DNA of 57,892 nucleotides from IMG/VR virus record IMGVR_UViG_3300022821_000022, positions 1-57,892 of that record. One strand, given 5' to 3'. The DNA comes from a virus. Shown one piece after another: positions 16,514 through 23,882 of this stretch. The translations under genes were made by a program, and so were the position numbers. The first letter of the stretch is position 1. Each line of letters starts with the position of its first letter. Below the pieces are notes generated by a model. The model was not told where the DNA came from. It saw only the letters and a program-made list of their open reading frames with translations, and ran no database searches.

Positions 16514-17561
16514 CCAGCATCTCCCTCAGAGTTATGACCTTGATATCTCCCGGTATCTTGGCCTTGATTTCCTTCTCGTATGTCAGAGACATAATCAGCA
16601 TCACGTCGATAGGATCGGGGCGACGGAGAATGTCAGCCGCGCTCTCGATCATAATATCCACGCCATCAAGCCACTTGCCCGCCATACCGTCGTCGAATAG
16701 CCGGTAGCGTTTCAGGAAGTCTTGATCCCGGCAGTACGGCAGGAATCTCATGGGGCAGTAGATCCCGACGCGCTGGCCCGCTGCGTCGAGAGACATAAGC
16801 AGGTTTCCGACGTGGGCATAGTTCCGCGTAGCCTTGTTGATAAACGCGCCGAATGTTTCATGTGAAACAGGACTAAAATCTATTACCCGCGTTGTTGGCT
16901 CACCGACCACATACAGCTTTCCTCTAACATCGTGGAGGCTTATCGGGTCCAGGCCAGCGGCGGCGAAGGTTCTTCGGATTGAGTGTGTAGTGAAGTAGCT
17001 TAGGTGCTGTCCCTGGGCCATTGATATATCACCGAACGCGACCTCGGCGGTGCAGTCGGGCACGACAATGAAGATTTTGCCTGACTTCCTCAAAAGAGGG
17101 ACGCATGATTTAAGAAACGCTACCGGGTCCTCAACGTGCTCAAGAACATGGTTAGCGATTACTTGATCGAAGTGCTTGTCTGGTGGCTGGCGGTGCCGTT
17201 CCTCTGCTGGGACAGGCCATTTCCCAACCCAGGCCGTGTGCTCGGCACCATGCTTTTCAATGTGATCCCCTAACCATCCCGTACCAGGACCAATCTCAAA
17301 CACCTTCAACTTTTCTGCTGGCGTGTACCTATTCTTGAGGAACTTGTCGTAGTTATCAGTCGCGCCCAGGTTCTCGGACCCGTGCTCATAAACCTTGTCC
17401 AGGGCGTTCATAAGCTCGGGATAGATATGCTGGCGAACGAGCCTGATATCGTTGTCGTAATCCCATGTGAAGTCTGCCCGCGCCGGTATTGCCGGGTCAG
17501 GTGTTGGAATTGAGGGGTCCGCGTTGAGGCGCCAGTTAAACGGCAGCTTGGGGATAATCAT
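16506..17561 (-). CDS. SAM-dependent methyltransferase, sugar-type
   Basis: The ATG at 17559-17561 overlaps the aminotransferase stop (ATGA) and gives 351 residues; a longer reading frame upstream lies inside the aminotransferase gene and was discarded. Motif I is 'VFEIGPGTGWLG' (residues about 88-99), and 'FDQVIANHVLEHVEDP' is the post-motif typical of Methyltransf_23/11 enzymes. The C-terminal 150 residues form an extra domain, as in C-methyltransferases that act on nucleotide-linked keto-sugars. Beside an aminotransferase and an epimerase/dehydratase, sugar methylation is likely. Substrate and C- versus O- or N-methylation cannot be determined. Confidence 0.75.
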   Translation of the reverse strand: MIIPKLPFNWRLNADPSIPTPDPAIPARADFTWDYDNDIRLVRQHIYPELMNALDKVYEHGSENLGATDNYDKFLKNRYTPAEKLKVFEIGPGTGWLGDHIEKHGAEHTAWVGKWPVPAEERHRQPPDKHFDQVIANHVLEHVEDPVAFLKSCVPLLRKSGKIFIVVPDCTAEVAFGDISMAQGQHLSYFTTHSIRRTFAAAGLDPISLHDVRGKLYVVGEPTTRVIDFSPVSHETFGAFINKATRNYAHVGNLLMSLDAAGQRVGIYCPMRFLPYCRDQDFLKRYRLFDDGMAGKWLDGVDIMIESAADILRRPDPIDVMLIMSLTYEKEIKAKIPGDIKVITLREMLGV

Positions 17562-18631
17562 GCTGCAAGGACCTCGTTTGACTTGGATATGACGTAACCG
17601 ACCGCAGATTCGTCCAATCCGGCCCAAATCGGGAGGCTAACCGCGTGTTTTGCGGCCTCCTCTGCGCCTGGGTAATCCGCCGGATCGAGGGTGTACACCT
17701 CCCTGAACTGGGCATGGTGGTGCAACGGGCGGTAATGACGGCCACATTCGACCCCATGCGCGGCCATAGCGGCGATATAGCTCTTGGCGTCTGGAACGTG
17801 GACGATAAACAGGTGGTGCGAGTGCCCCTTTTCACGCTCGGGCAGGAGGCAGCCACGCAATCCATGGCGGTATAACTGGGCTACTATGGCGCGTTCACGC
17901 CTCATGCGCTCGGCTCGGCCTAGCTGTACGAGACCTAACGCGGCCTGAATGTCCGTCATGTAGTAGCGGAAGCCTTCGTGAAGAACCTGGTGCTCCCTGT
18001 CCCCAATAAGGCGGGCCTTGCTGTCCGTATCGAATCCGTTCGATCTCATGCGCCGTATTCGCTTTGCTGTCTTTGGTGACTGGGTGACGTACATCCCGCC
18101 ACCGCCCGCCGTGATTGGTTTGGTCGCGTTGAAGCTGAACACCGCGTCGGCGTCCGCGCCTGGGTCGTATGGCAGGCAATGGGCGGCGTCCTGAATTATG
18201 GGCCTTCGGTTGCCCCACGGCTCCTTGGTCATAGAGCCCGCCATATGAACCGGCATATAGGCGCCGCAGTGGTTCTGCTTTTCGTGAACGTCTATCGCCT
18301 TGCCGGTAATCAACAGGGTTAGCGGGTCCACGTCGCAAAACACGGGCATACAGTCAGCAAGCTCGATTGCTCGCAGGGTGGCGGCGTAGGTCCAGACAGG
18401 GACAGCAACCTCGTTGTCCGGGTGAATTACGCTCGCCAGCAGCCCCATATGGAGCCCGGCGGTGCAGCTTGAGACCGCGACAGCTATGCAGCCATCACCG
18501 CACGCATTGGCGAAAGCCTCCTCGAACTCCTCGACCTTTGGGCCCTGGGTGATCCAGCCAGACCGCAGGACAGCCGCGACAGCCTCAACCTCGCCCTCGC
18601 CTATGCTCGGGTGGTGGAGCTTAATCTCCAT
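17558..18631 (-). CDS. DegT/DnrJ/EryC1/StrS-type sugar aminotransferase
   Basis: This is a 357-residue PLP enzyme. The N-terminus 'SGWITQGPKVEEFEEAFA' is a family signature. The cofactor-contacting 'IQDAAH' is at 146-151, and the Schiff-base lysine is Lys171 within 'FSFNATKPITAGGGGM'. The C-terminal 'GRHYRPLHHHAQF' fits the substrate-binding region of 3- or 4-amino-sugar transaminases. It converts a keto nucleotide sugar to an amino sugar. It is translationally coupled to a small membrane protein upstream and a methyltransferase downstream. Length is normal. The exact position of amination is unknown. Confidence 0.88.
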   Translation of the reverse strand: MEIKLHHPSIGEGEVEAVAAVLRSGWITQGPKVEEFEEAFANACGDGCIAVAVSSCTAGLHMGLLASVIHPDNEVAVPVWTYAATLRAIELADCMPVFCDVDPLTLLITGKAIDVHEKQNHCGAYMPVHMAGSMTKEPWGNRRPIIQDAAHCLPYDPGADADAVFSFNATKPITAGGGGMYVTQSPKTAKRIRRMRSNGFDTDSKARLIGDREHQVLHEGFRYYMTDIQAALGLVQLGRAERMRRERAIVAQLYRHGLRGCLLPEREKGHSHHLFIVHVPDAKSYIAAMAAHGVECGRHYRPLHHHAQFREVYTLDPADYPGAEEAAKHAVSLPIWAGLDESAVGYVISKSNEVLAA

Positions 18632-18830
18632 TGCGGAAAATCCCGACTAGCGGCGTGTATTTGAAGAGCAACTTGCGAGGCCACTCCCGGCCATAAACGA
18701 AGGCCAGGAACACAGCGGCCAAACAGGCAGCGATTAAGACGATTGCCAGGATCAAACTTGTCCCGACAGCGGCAGCGGCTAGGTAATTCGCCGCGAGGAA
18801 GAACGTGATAGCCCTACACAGATGGTCCAT
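18621..18830 (-). CDS. Small two-helix membrane protein in the sugar cassette
   Basis: This 69-residue protein has two hydrophobic segments: residues about 8-22 (ITFFLAANYLAAAAVG) and 25-47 (LILAIVLIAACLAAVFLAFVYG). It ends in a basic tail 'REWPRKLLFKYTP'. It starts immediately at the stop of the FAD-oxidoreductase gene and overlaps the aminotransferase start by 11 nt, so it is part of the same translational unit. It may anchor the enzyme complex to the inner membrane or have a separate role, for example in superinfection. No known family recognised. Confidence 0.65.
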   Translation of the reverse strand: MDHLCRAITFFLAANYLAAAAVGTSLILAIVLIAACLAAVFLAFVYGREWPRKLLFKYTPLVGIFRNGD

Positions 18831-19939
18831 TAGTTAAGCCATTCATAGATATGGCGGAAGATTTCGGGCTGATAGAACAGGCCTTGCTCGGCGCCCGATC
18901 CGAGAAGCGTTACCGGCGTGAGGGCGTTGAGGGCCAGCCGTACCCGGCCTAGCGCCTTCTCGTTCGCTATCGTTGGCACGGGCAGAATAGGCCCGAGGTC
19001 GTGGGTGCCCAGTCTTTGTAGGCCATCGGGCATTAAATCCATCCCCGGCGGGTCTATGTACTCGTAGCTGATCCGCCGGTCGTTGGGGTCGCCCGTGAAA
19101 TTGCAGTACCAAGTGACTCGAAAACGACTCGTATTCGTGTAATCGAAGGCGTAGTGCAGGTCGTGATCCGGGGCGTCACCCAGGCAATTCACCACGGTCA
19201 CGCGCAGCGGCTCATGCTCAAGGTCAGGCCATGGGATACCATAGGTCCTCGCGGCACCACGTAGCCCAGCGGTCCAGATAACGTAGGCATTAGAAGGCAG
19301 GATACCGTCCGTATCGAAGTCGAAGGCCACGCCCATGCTCTTGAGCTTAACCACGGCGGCGTCAGCCAGGGCGACCATGCCATCCTTGGGGTAGAAGCTC
19401 GTCTGCTCTGATCGGTACTTCTCAGGCAAGGTGCGTTGATCCGGCCATGCGAGGAGGCCAGGGGCCTTGTCTGGCTCAAACTCGTAAGCCTCCAGGGTCC
19501 ATATCTCATCCATTATCACGCACCGATCGACTTTGATTAGCTTGTCCGCGTGGTCGGCAAGGATATCTGCATCGTCCACGTCCCAGAGAGATTTAAGAAT
19601 ATCAGGCTGGGCGATACCCGGAGGCGGGTTCGCGATGGGTCTCAGGTCCGGGTAGGGCGAATTGGTCTGTAGGTGGTCGCCAAACCAGCACCCAGCTATC
19701 TCACGGGGAATCGGATGATGGTCCACCGGCAGGTCGCGCCAAAAGCGGTCTATCTCGTCTATGCCGCACTCCGTATACCAGTGCATCCCGGCCTCGAAGT
19801 GGTGCGCTTGTTCGGTCGTACCTCGCCACAAGCCACCAGGGCCGCTCGCCTTTTCCATCACAGTCACATCATGGCCGCGAATTGCCAGCAGATAGGCAGC
19901 GGTTAGGCCAGCGGGCCCAGCGCCTACGACGTACTTCAT
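18830..19939 (-). CDS. FAD-dependent oxidoreductase (UDP-galactopyranose mutase/amine oxidase-like)
   Basis: This is a 369-residue flavoprotein. The dinucleotide-binding motif GAGPAG (residues 6-11) ends the first strand with Glu29 ('VTVMEK'). It is followed by 'GPGGLWRG' (about 33-40), the second FAD motif of the amine-oxidase/UDP-galactopyranose mutase superfamily. A late 'PVTLLGSGAEQGLFY' segment fits the C-terminal FAD-contacting region. Within a sugar cassette a mutase-like isomerisation or oxidation of a nucleotide sugar is plausible. The residues specific to true UGM could not be confirmed by eye, so only the superfamily is firm. It overlaps the upstream gene by an ATGA junction. Confidence 0.75.
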   Translation of the reverse strand: MKYVVGAGPAGLTAAYLLAIRGHDVTVMEKASGPGGLWRGTTEQAHHFEAGMHWYTECGIDEIDRFWRDLPVDHHPIPREIAGCWFGDHLQTNSPYPDLRPIANPPPGIAQPDILKSLWDVDDADILADHADKLIKVDRCVIMDEIWTLEAYEFEPDKAPGLLAWPDQRTLPEKYRSEQTSFYPKDGMVALADAAVVKLKSMGVAFDFDTDGILPSNAYVIWTAGLRGAARTYGIPWPDLEHEPLRVTVVNCLGDAPDHDLHYAFDYTNTSRFRVTWYCNFTGDPNDRRISYEYIDPPGMDLMPDGLQRLGTHDLGPILPVPTIANEKALGRVRLALNALTPVTLLGSGAEQGLFYQPEIFRHIYEWLN

Positions 19940-20367
19940 GTGCCTTTGCCCCGAATCTCACTCGCAATCGACTCTAAGACAGACGCTATATTCGCCATAT
20001 GTGTCTTTGAATAGGCACATTCAGAAACGAGAGTACGGAAGGAAAACTCACGACCAAACGCTTTGTCCTCATCCCCGGCATCTTCCGCGCAAAGATTCCA
20101 ATCAAGGCTATCAACGACAAAAGTTATATCGCCATCTGTCCAGGGGTTAATCGCAGCATGTATATCCCCGACAAAATCGAGGACGGCAGCTTTGGCTATT
20201 TCATCCGTGGCAGCTTGGTACACAGCCTTGGCACCATCAAAGTCGAAGTGAAGGTGCTCAATCATGGCATTACCCAGCTTGGCCGGGTCGAGTTTGAGGG
20301 CATCAATAACCGCGCCTTCTATCGTCTCGGCACTATCCCAGTATTTAATCTCCATTTCGGCGCTCAT
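19936..20367 (-). CDS. Hypothetical protein, tandem paralogue B
   Basis: This 143-residue acidic protein begins MSAEMEIKYWDSAETIEGAV and ends SIASEIRGKGT. It aligns along its whole length with the adjacent 20364-20810 product: EIKYWDS, LKLDPAKLG, DEIAKxAVxDF, W.DGDI.F.VD..DW, E.AGD, and the ending LESIASEIRGKG. This makes a clear tandem duplication. No catalytic signature is evident. The conserved acidic residues and tryptophans suggest a compact immunity-protein-like or chaperone-like fold, but that is speculation. It is coupled to both neighbours and lies inside the sugar cassette. Confidence 0.7.
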   Translation of the reverse strand: MSAEMEIKYWDSAETIEGAVIDALKLDPAKLGNAMIEHLHFDFDGAKAVYQAATDEIAKAAVLDFVGDIHAAINPWTDGDITFVVDSLDWNLCAEDAGDEDKAFGREFSFRTLVSECAYSKTHMANIASVLESIASEIRGKGT

Positions 20368-20810
20368 GGGCCTTTGCCCCGAAGCTCACTCGCAATCAAT
20401 TCCAAGGTGGAGGCCATAACCTCGGCGTGATTGTCCCTGGTATCCCCTTCCTCAAGGTCCAGGTTGCCCAGGCACTCCGTAATCACGGCGCGAAGGGACC
20501 AATGGCGATCAAACGTGGTGCCGTCGTCGCCAGCCGATTCCGCGTTGATCTTCCAATCAATGTTATCGACCAAGAACACTATATCGCCGTCTACCCAGCG
20601 ATTAACCTCGAAGCAGAGAGACTTAGCGAAGTCCACAACGGCCCCTTTCGCTATCTCGTCCGAGACTGCCTGAAAAGCAACCTGGGAATCGTCGTCGTCC
20701 AGACTAAGGTTGTCAATGATAATGCGGCCTAGTTTCGCCGGGTCTAGCTTGAGAGAGCCAATAACGGCATCCTCAATCTGATTGACACTATCCCAGTATT
20801 TAATCTCCAT
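20364..20810 (-). CDS. Hypothetical protein, tandem paralogue A
   Basis: This 148-residue protein starts MEIKYWDSVNQIEDAVIGSL and is paralogous to 19936-20367. Upstream, the ancestral start MSAEMEIK is still present at 20836. However, a 14-bp tandem duplication (ATGGAGATTAAATA twice) now ends that frame with TAA after 8 codons, and the real gene restarts on the ATG overlapping this stop (TAATG at 20808-20812). The first eight codons therefore act as a tiny leader. No known function. The pair is sandwiched between a methyltransferase and the FAD oxidoreductase genes. Confidence 0.7.
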   Translation of the reverse strand: MEIKYWDSVNQIEDAVIGSLKLDPAKLGRIIIDNLSLDDDDSQVAFQAVSDEIAKGAVVDFAKSLCFEVNRWVDGDIVFLVDNIDWKINAESAGDDGTTFDRHWSLRAVITECLGNLDLEEGDTRDNHAEVMASTLELIASELRGKGP

Positions 20811-20890
20811 TATTTAATCTCCATTTCGGCGCTCATTCGCCTTTTTCGCCTTATCAGCGAGGGCTTCAATGTATGGCAGCTTATGGAAAG

Positions 20891-20917
20891 GTAGTGACGC
20901 GCTGCAAAAATCACTAC
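20891..20917 (-). terminator. Stem-loop at the end of the methyltransferase gene
   Basis: A perfect 7-bp inverted repeat (GTAGTGA at 20891-20897 and TCACTAC at 20911-20917) includes the stop codon of the 20914-21528 gene. No U-tract follows on the minus strand, so termination would be weak. It may only slow ribosomes or polymerase before the paralogue pair. Confidence 0.3.
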
Positions 20918-21528
20918 GGGGCTTCTTCTCTCAGAATGTGGATACAGAACTCAAACGGCAGATAGCCAGCTTCGAGCGTCCACCGCTTAGACAGGGTTGA
21001 GGCCATTATCGCCGCCTGCCACGGGCTTATATGAAAGTCGGTAGGGCCCTTACGGTCGGCGCTCTCGTCCAGGAAGTCGATATGAAGCCCGATTCTGGTG
21101 CTTTCCCAGAGGAGGCGCATGGTCTCGGCTATGTGGTCCATGTGTTTGGGGCGGTCACGCTTGCCCATACGGGTAAACACGCCACACGCCACAACATGAT
21201 CCCAGGATACGCCAAACTGAGGCAGGTCCTCAACGGTCCCGACCTCGAACTTGTGCTTTGGGTATGCTTGGCGGGCATTGCCGATGAACCCGGCAAAAGG
21301 ATCAACGCCTAGATAGTTGTTAGATCTCACGACCTTTGCGAGGCCACCGAGGCCGCAGCCGAGGTCCAGGACAGTAGCGTGTTGAATGGAGCCGCCGGTT
21401 AGCTGGAGATACCGAGTGAGGCACTTCTCCTCCTTGGTCCAGCCGAGGGCCTTATTCGTAGCGCCGCATTGATTTAGCGCAGTCCGGTAGCTGGCGATAA
21501 CCGCAGGATCGGGGGCGAGTTCACTCAT
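20914..21528 (-). CDS. SAM-dependent methyltransferase paired with WbqC-like gene
   Basis: This is a 204-residue class I methyltransferase. Motif I 'VLDLGCGLGGLAKVV' is at residues about 53-67, followed by 'YLGVDPFAGFIGNAR', whose Asp is the SAM ribose ligand position. Then come 'VVACGVFTRMGKRDR' and 'HMDHIAETMRLLWE'. It overlaps the WbqC-like gene by 8 nt. WbqC-like and methyltransferase genes are often neighbours in O-antigen and glycan loci, which fits a role in sugar modification here. The substrate is unknown. It differs in sequence from the two other cassette methyltransferases, so it is not a recent duplicate. Confidence 0.75.
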   Translation of the reverse strand: MSELAPDPAVIASYRTALNQCGATNKALGWTKEEKCLTRYLQLTGGSIQHATVLDLGCGLGGLAKVVRSNNYLGVDPFAGFIGNARQAYPKHKFEVGTVEDLPQFGVSWDHVVACGVFTRMGKRDRPKHMDHIAETMRLLWESTRIGLHIDFLDESADRKGPTDFHISPWQAAIMASTLSKRWTLEAGYLPFEFCIHILREEAP

Positions 21529-22237
21529 ATGGCAGAGGTCCCCATCCCGGTCCGGTCTCGATTAGGAAATCCAAGGCAGACAGATAGGGAATGAATGGCT
21601 CGCGGTGCTGTGGATACACCGGATGGTTTTCTGAGAAGTCCGACCATTCAATAGTTACTCCCGCCCGAGAGAATTGAATTTCTGAAACATATTGTCGTGC
21701 TGTTGGGCCTGATATGAAAACGTCGGCCCCTAGCCGCTGACATATTGCCAAGGGTCGGTAGGTTCTGTCCAGGTCTTTCGAGATTTCCATACCAGATACG
21801 CGCAGGGTCGGGGTTGTAATCCCTAGATGGTGTGCCATCCATTCGATAACCGCGATATTGAGGTCAGCCAGAAACTCGTGGTCCTCTGCTATCAGGTCCC
21901 GGAACTCCTCGACGTATTGCTCGACGTGCGGCGCGTTCCGATACCAGTTGCCCAGCTTCTCCGGGATATTTACCTGCCATAGGTCGCCGTGCGTCGTCAG
22001 CGGTAGCTCGTTCAGCATCAGGAATCCATCGCCCTTCTTGCCGCCACCATGCCGCGTGGGCACCGATAGCCAAGTCGATTGGTTCTTGGGGTCTCTCATA
22101 TGGTTCCGGTTGGCGTATCCCTTCCGGCTGAACTGCACGTCGTCATAGAACACGAACAGGTCTGCCCGGCGCATCATATCGAAGTAGCCCAGCCAGGGCA
22201 TAAAGTTGGGTTGGATCACAGCAACGGATACGGTCAT
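21521..22237 (-). CDS. WbqC-like protein
   Basis: This 238-residue protein matches the WbqC family. The N-terminus 'VAVIQPNFMPWLGYFDMM' is followed by 'ADLFVFYDDVQFSRKGYANRN' and 'WLSVPTRHG', which are the hallmark segments. The ending '...SALDFLIETGPGWG' is also typical. The family is found in O-antigen and other polysaccharide clusters, where its reaction is not firmly established; transfer of an acyl or amino group to a nucleotide sugar has been suggested. Its presence is good evidence that this phage region makes or modifies a glycan. It overlaps both neighbours, as expected for one translational unit. Confidence 0.85.
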   Translation of the reverse strand: MTVSVAVIQPNFMPWLGYFDMMRRADLFVFYDDVQFSRKGYANRNHMRDPKNQSTWLSVPTRHGGGKKGDGFLMLNELPLTTHGDLWQVNIPEKLGNWYRNAPHVEQYVEEFRDLIAEDHEFLADLNIAVIEWMAHHLGITTPTLRVSGMEISKDLDRTYRPLAICQRLGADVFISGPTARQYVSEIQFSRAGVTIEWSDFSENHPVYPQHREPFIPYLSALDFLIETGPGWGPLPYE

Positions 22238-22485
22238 GGGTAAAGCCTTCCATAGAAGCCCGATTGATAGAAGCCCGATTGATAGAAGTTCGATAGAGGG
22301 ACACGGGTCTGGCCCTGCCGGATTGAGGTCCCATAAAGGGCCATATCGCCTATCTCGCTCTGTATCCGATCCACGCTTGCGGCCAATATTCGCTGAAACG
22401 CGGCCTCTAGCTCTGGCGGGAGGTCAGGCCCTTCTTTGATGAATAGCTGGGTGTAGACGTACTCCACCTTGATCTCCTCTGTCAT
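22234..22485 (-). CDS. Small hypothetical protein with C-terminal FYQSG repeats
   Basis: I chose the ATG at 22483-22485, which overlaps the stop of the small Cys/His gene upstream (ATGA). This gives 83 residues, starting MTEEIKVEYVYTQLFIKEG. The C-terminus carries tandem SGFYQ-type repeats (NFYQSGFYQSGFYG), encoded by three 15-bp units at 22252-22296. The N-terminal part has a helical amphipathic segment (LPPELEAAFQRILAASVDRIQ). An ATG 13 codons further upstream is possible but lies inside the neighbour gene. Function unknown. The aromatic repeat could be a flexible binding tail. Confidence 0.55.
   Translation of the reverse strand: MTEEIKVEYVYTQLFIKEGPDLPPELEAAFQRILAASVDRIQSEIGDMALYGTSIRQGQTRVPLSNFYQSGFYQSGFYGRLYP
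22252..22296. repeat. Three 15-bp tandem units
   Basis: Units of ATAGAAGCCCGATTG lie at 22252-22266 and 22267-22281, with a degenerate third at 22282-22296. They are in frame and encode the FYQSG repeats of the 22234-22485 protein. Copy number may vary between strains by slippage. Confidence 0.8.
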
Positions 22486-22607
22486 AGCGCCACCCCAAAG
22501 GGAAACCCGGCCACGCTTAAACATGGTCGGGCGTCGAGGGTTTGCGGCACCGTAAAATGCCTATGGCAATGGAGATCACCGCAGTCATTATAGGCCATGG
22601 TGCTCAT
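22482..22607 (-). CDS. 41-residue Cys/His-rich small protein
   Basis: The ATG at 22605-22607 overlaps the stop of the upstream Tat-like protein gene (ATGA), and its own TGA overlaps the next ATG (22482-22485). Both junctions argue for a real, coupled gene. The product reads MSTMAYNDCGDLHCHRHFTV and ends SVAGFPFGVAL. Cys9, Cys14 and the histidines around 13-17 (CGDLHCHRH) could bind a metal, with one more Cys near residue 29. Too short for reliable family assignment. Alternatively the region could be a spacer that merely keeps coupling. Confidence 0.45.
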   Translation of the reverse strand: MSTMAYNDCGDLHCHRHFTVPQTLDARPCLSVAGFPFGVAL

Positions 22608-23104
22608 TCGTCTAGCTCCGCGTCCACCATATCCAGGATGGTCTTTAGGACAGGCGGGACCTTGCTTTGCCATATCCGGCTGATTGCAGCGTCGAGCCGT
22701 TCATGTTCTCGGTGGTAGGCCCGCATCCTCACGCCATACGCCACTTGCCGGTAGGCGTCAGAGACAGACCGCAACGGCAATAAGTGAGTCTGCCGCACAG
22801 CATTACCAAAGGAATCGCCGTTGTTCGGGTGCTCCATCGCGTTCATTTGCTTGTTGATGGCCTGAACCGCAGCCTGCTTCTCGTCGTAGTGTGGTTCGGG
22901 CTCGTCAATGCCGCGCGCCTGCACTGCGTAAGTTTCTGGCAGCTTAAAGCTAACGGTCTTCGCATTACCCAGGAATTCCCTGTCCACCAAGCCCCGCATG
23001 GCGAGGGATTTAGCGTCCAGTTGCATCGACCCAACGGCAACGGCCCCGGCAGCACCGGCACCCAGGCGCAGCAGGTTCCGGCGTGATTTAGCTGTATTGT
23101 CCAT
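22604..23104 (-). CDS. Protein with twin-arginine-like leader
   Basis: This 166-residue protein begins MDNTAKSRRNLLRLGAGAAG. Residues 7-13 (SRRNLLR) fit the twin-arginine consensus S-R-R-x-F/L-L, followed by an Ala/Gly/Val hydrophobic stretch to about residue 26 and a possible cleavage site near 31 (LDA-KS). The rest is soluble and mostly helical with no recognised domain. A phage protein exported folded by the host Tat system would be unusual. A twin-arginine leader could also be coincidental, or the protein could be of host origin. It sits between the nuclease-like gene and small coupled genes. Confidence 0.6.
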   Translation of the reverse strand: MDNTAKSRRNLLRLGAGAAGAVAVGSMQLDAKSLAMRGLVDREFLGNAKTVSFKLPETYAVQARGIDEPEPHYDEKQAAVQAINKQMNAMEHPNNGDSFGNAVRQTHLLPLRSVSDAYRQVAYGVRMRAYHREHERLDAAISRIWQSKVPPVLKTILDMVDAELDE

Positions 23105-23882
23105 TGCGCTCCCCTATGAAAGTCCGCCCCAGGTCCGTTAACTCAAGGCAGCCGTCGCCGTTCTTCTTCGCCAGTTTGGCGATATACATAGTTTGACGCG
23201 CCTTCTTAGCCGCATCCTCTGATATGCCCCACACTTCCGGGCAGACACCAGCGGGCATCATATGAGGGCCAAACGCTGACGAATGGGCGTGGATAGCCTT
23301 GAGGTGTGGGATTAGCGGTGTGTTGTCGTAGATCTTAGCTTCGGGCCCTGGTGGCATGGTGACCTCCGTTTGTGGCAATGGGTAGGTAGGTTGGTGTAGC
23401 TGGTGCATCTGAACACCTTGATAGGTTTGGCTGCCCAGCTTGATCGGGCCCGCCTCCTCGAAGAATCGCCGACTGGAGATAAACCCATAGACGCGGGCGC
23501 TATTAGGCCCTTCGGAGCCCATCTGCATAAGAATTTCAGCCTTGAGAGGGCTATGTTCTGCGATATAGGCGAACCGTGGATTGGATTTGAGAGCAGTCTT
23601 AACCTGTACGGTCCACCCCTTCCCCGGCCAGATTAGATCAACACCACCATCAAGCTCGCCCTCGGTTAGGACATCAGATACGGGATAGCCGAAATACTTG
23701 AGAGCACAGGCCTCCCCGACGATTCCACCGCGCTGTCGGATCGGCCAGGGCTTATGCAAGTCGCCTTCGTGCTGTTGAAAGCGGCCAAGATTGTCGAAGC
23801 CAGCCTCACGTGTCGCAAGCTCCCGATCAACAATGGCTATCTCAGCGGCGTCCAGGTGGAGGATTAAGGTTCGGTCAGTCAT
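23088..23882 (-). CDS. PD-(D/E)XK-like nuclease
   Basis: This 264-residue protein contains a likely restriction-endonuclease fold. Glu57 in 'IVGEACALKYFG' is followed by Asp82 in 'LDGGVDLIWPGKG' and the Q-x-K motif Gln93-Val-Lys95 in 'WTVQVKTALK'. This spacing (E, D-x10-Q-x-K) is typical of archaeal-Holliday-junction/Mrr-like PD-(D/E)XK domains. The C-terminus (about 205-264) looks like a winged helix (KKARQTMYIAKLAKKNGDG followed by LELTDLGR). It follows a DNA methyltransferase gene, so a modification-linked nuclease is one reading. A recombination or resolvase nuclease working with the RecT protein is another. Confidence 0.6.
   Translation of the reverse strand: MTDRTLILHLDAAEIAIVDRELATREAGFDNLGRFQQHEGDLHKPWPIRQRGGIVGEACALKYFGYPVSDVLTEGELDGGVDLIWPGKGWTVQVKTALKSNPRFAYIAEHSPLKAEILMQMGSEGPNSARVYGFISSRRFFEEAGPIKLGSQTYQGVQMHQLHQPTYPLPQTEVTMPPGPEAKIYDNTPLIPHLKAIHAHSSAFGPHMMPAGVCPEVWGISEDAAKKARQTMYIAKLAKKNGDGCLELTDLGRTFIGERNGQYS

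Noticed and set aside
20812-20930. Reading frame ending ...LPYIEALADKAKKANERRNGD between the methyltransferase and paralogue A
   Set aside because: The sequence looks protein-like, but no ATG, GTG or TTG lies between the upstream stop and this segment. It may be a remnant, and is not called as a gene.
13522-22237. DNA-base glycosylation or hypermodification as the main role of the sugar cassette
   Set aside because: No hydroxymethylase, thymidylate-synthase homologue or other base-modifying partner was seen. The glycosyltransferases look like protein- or glycan-acting types.
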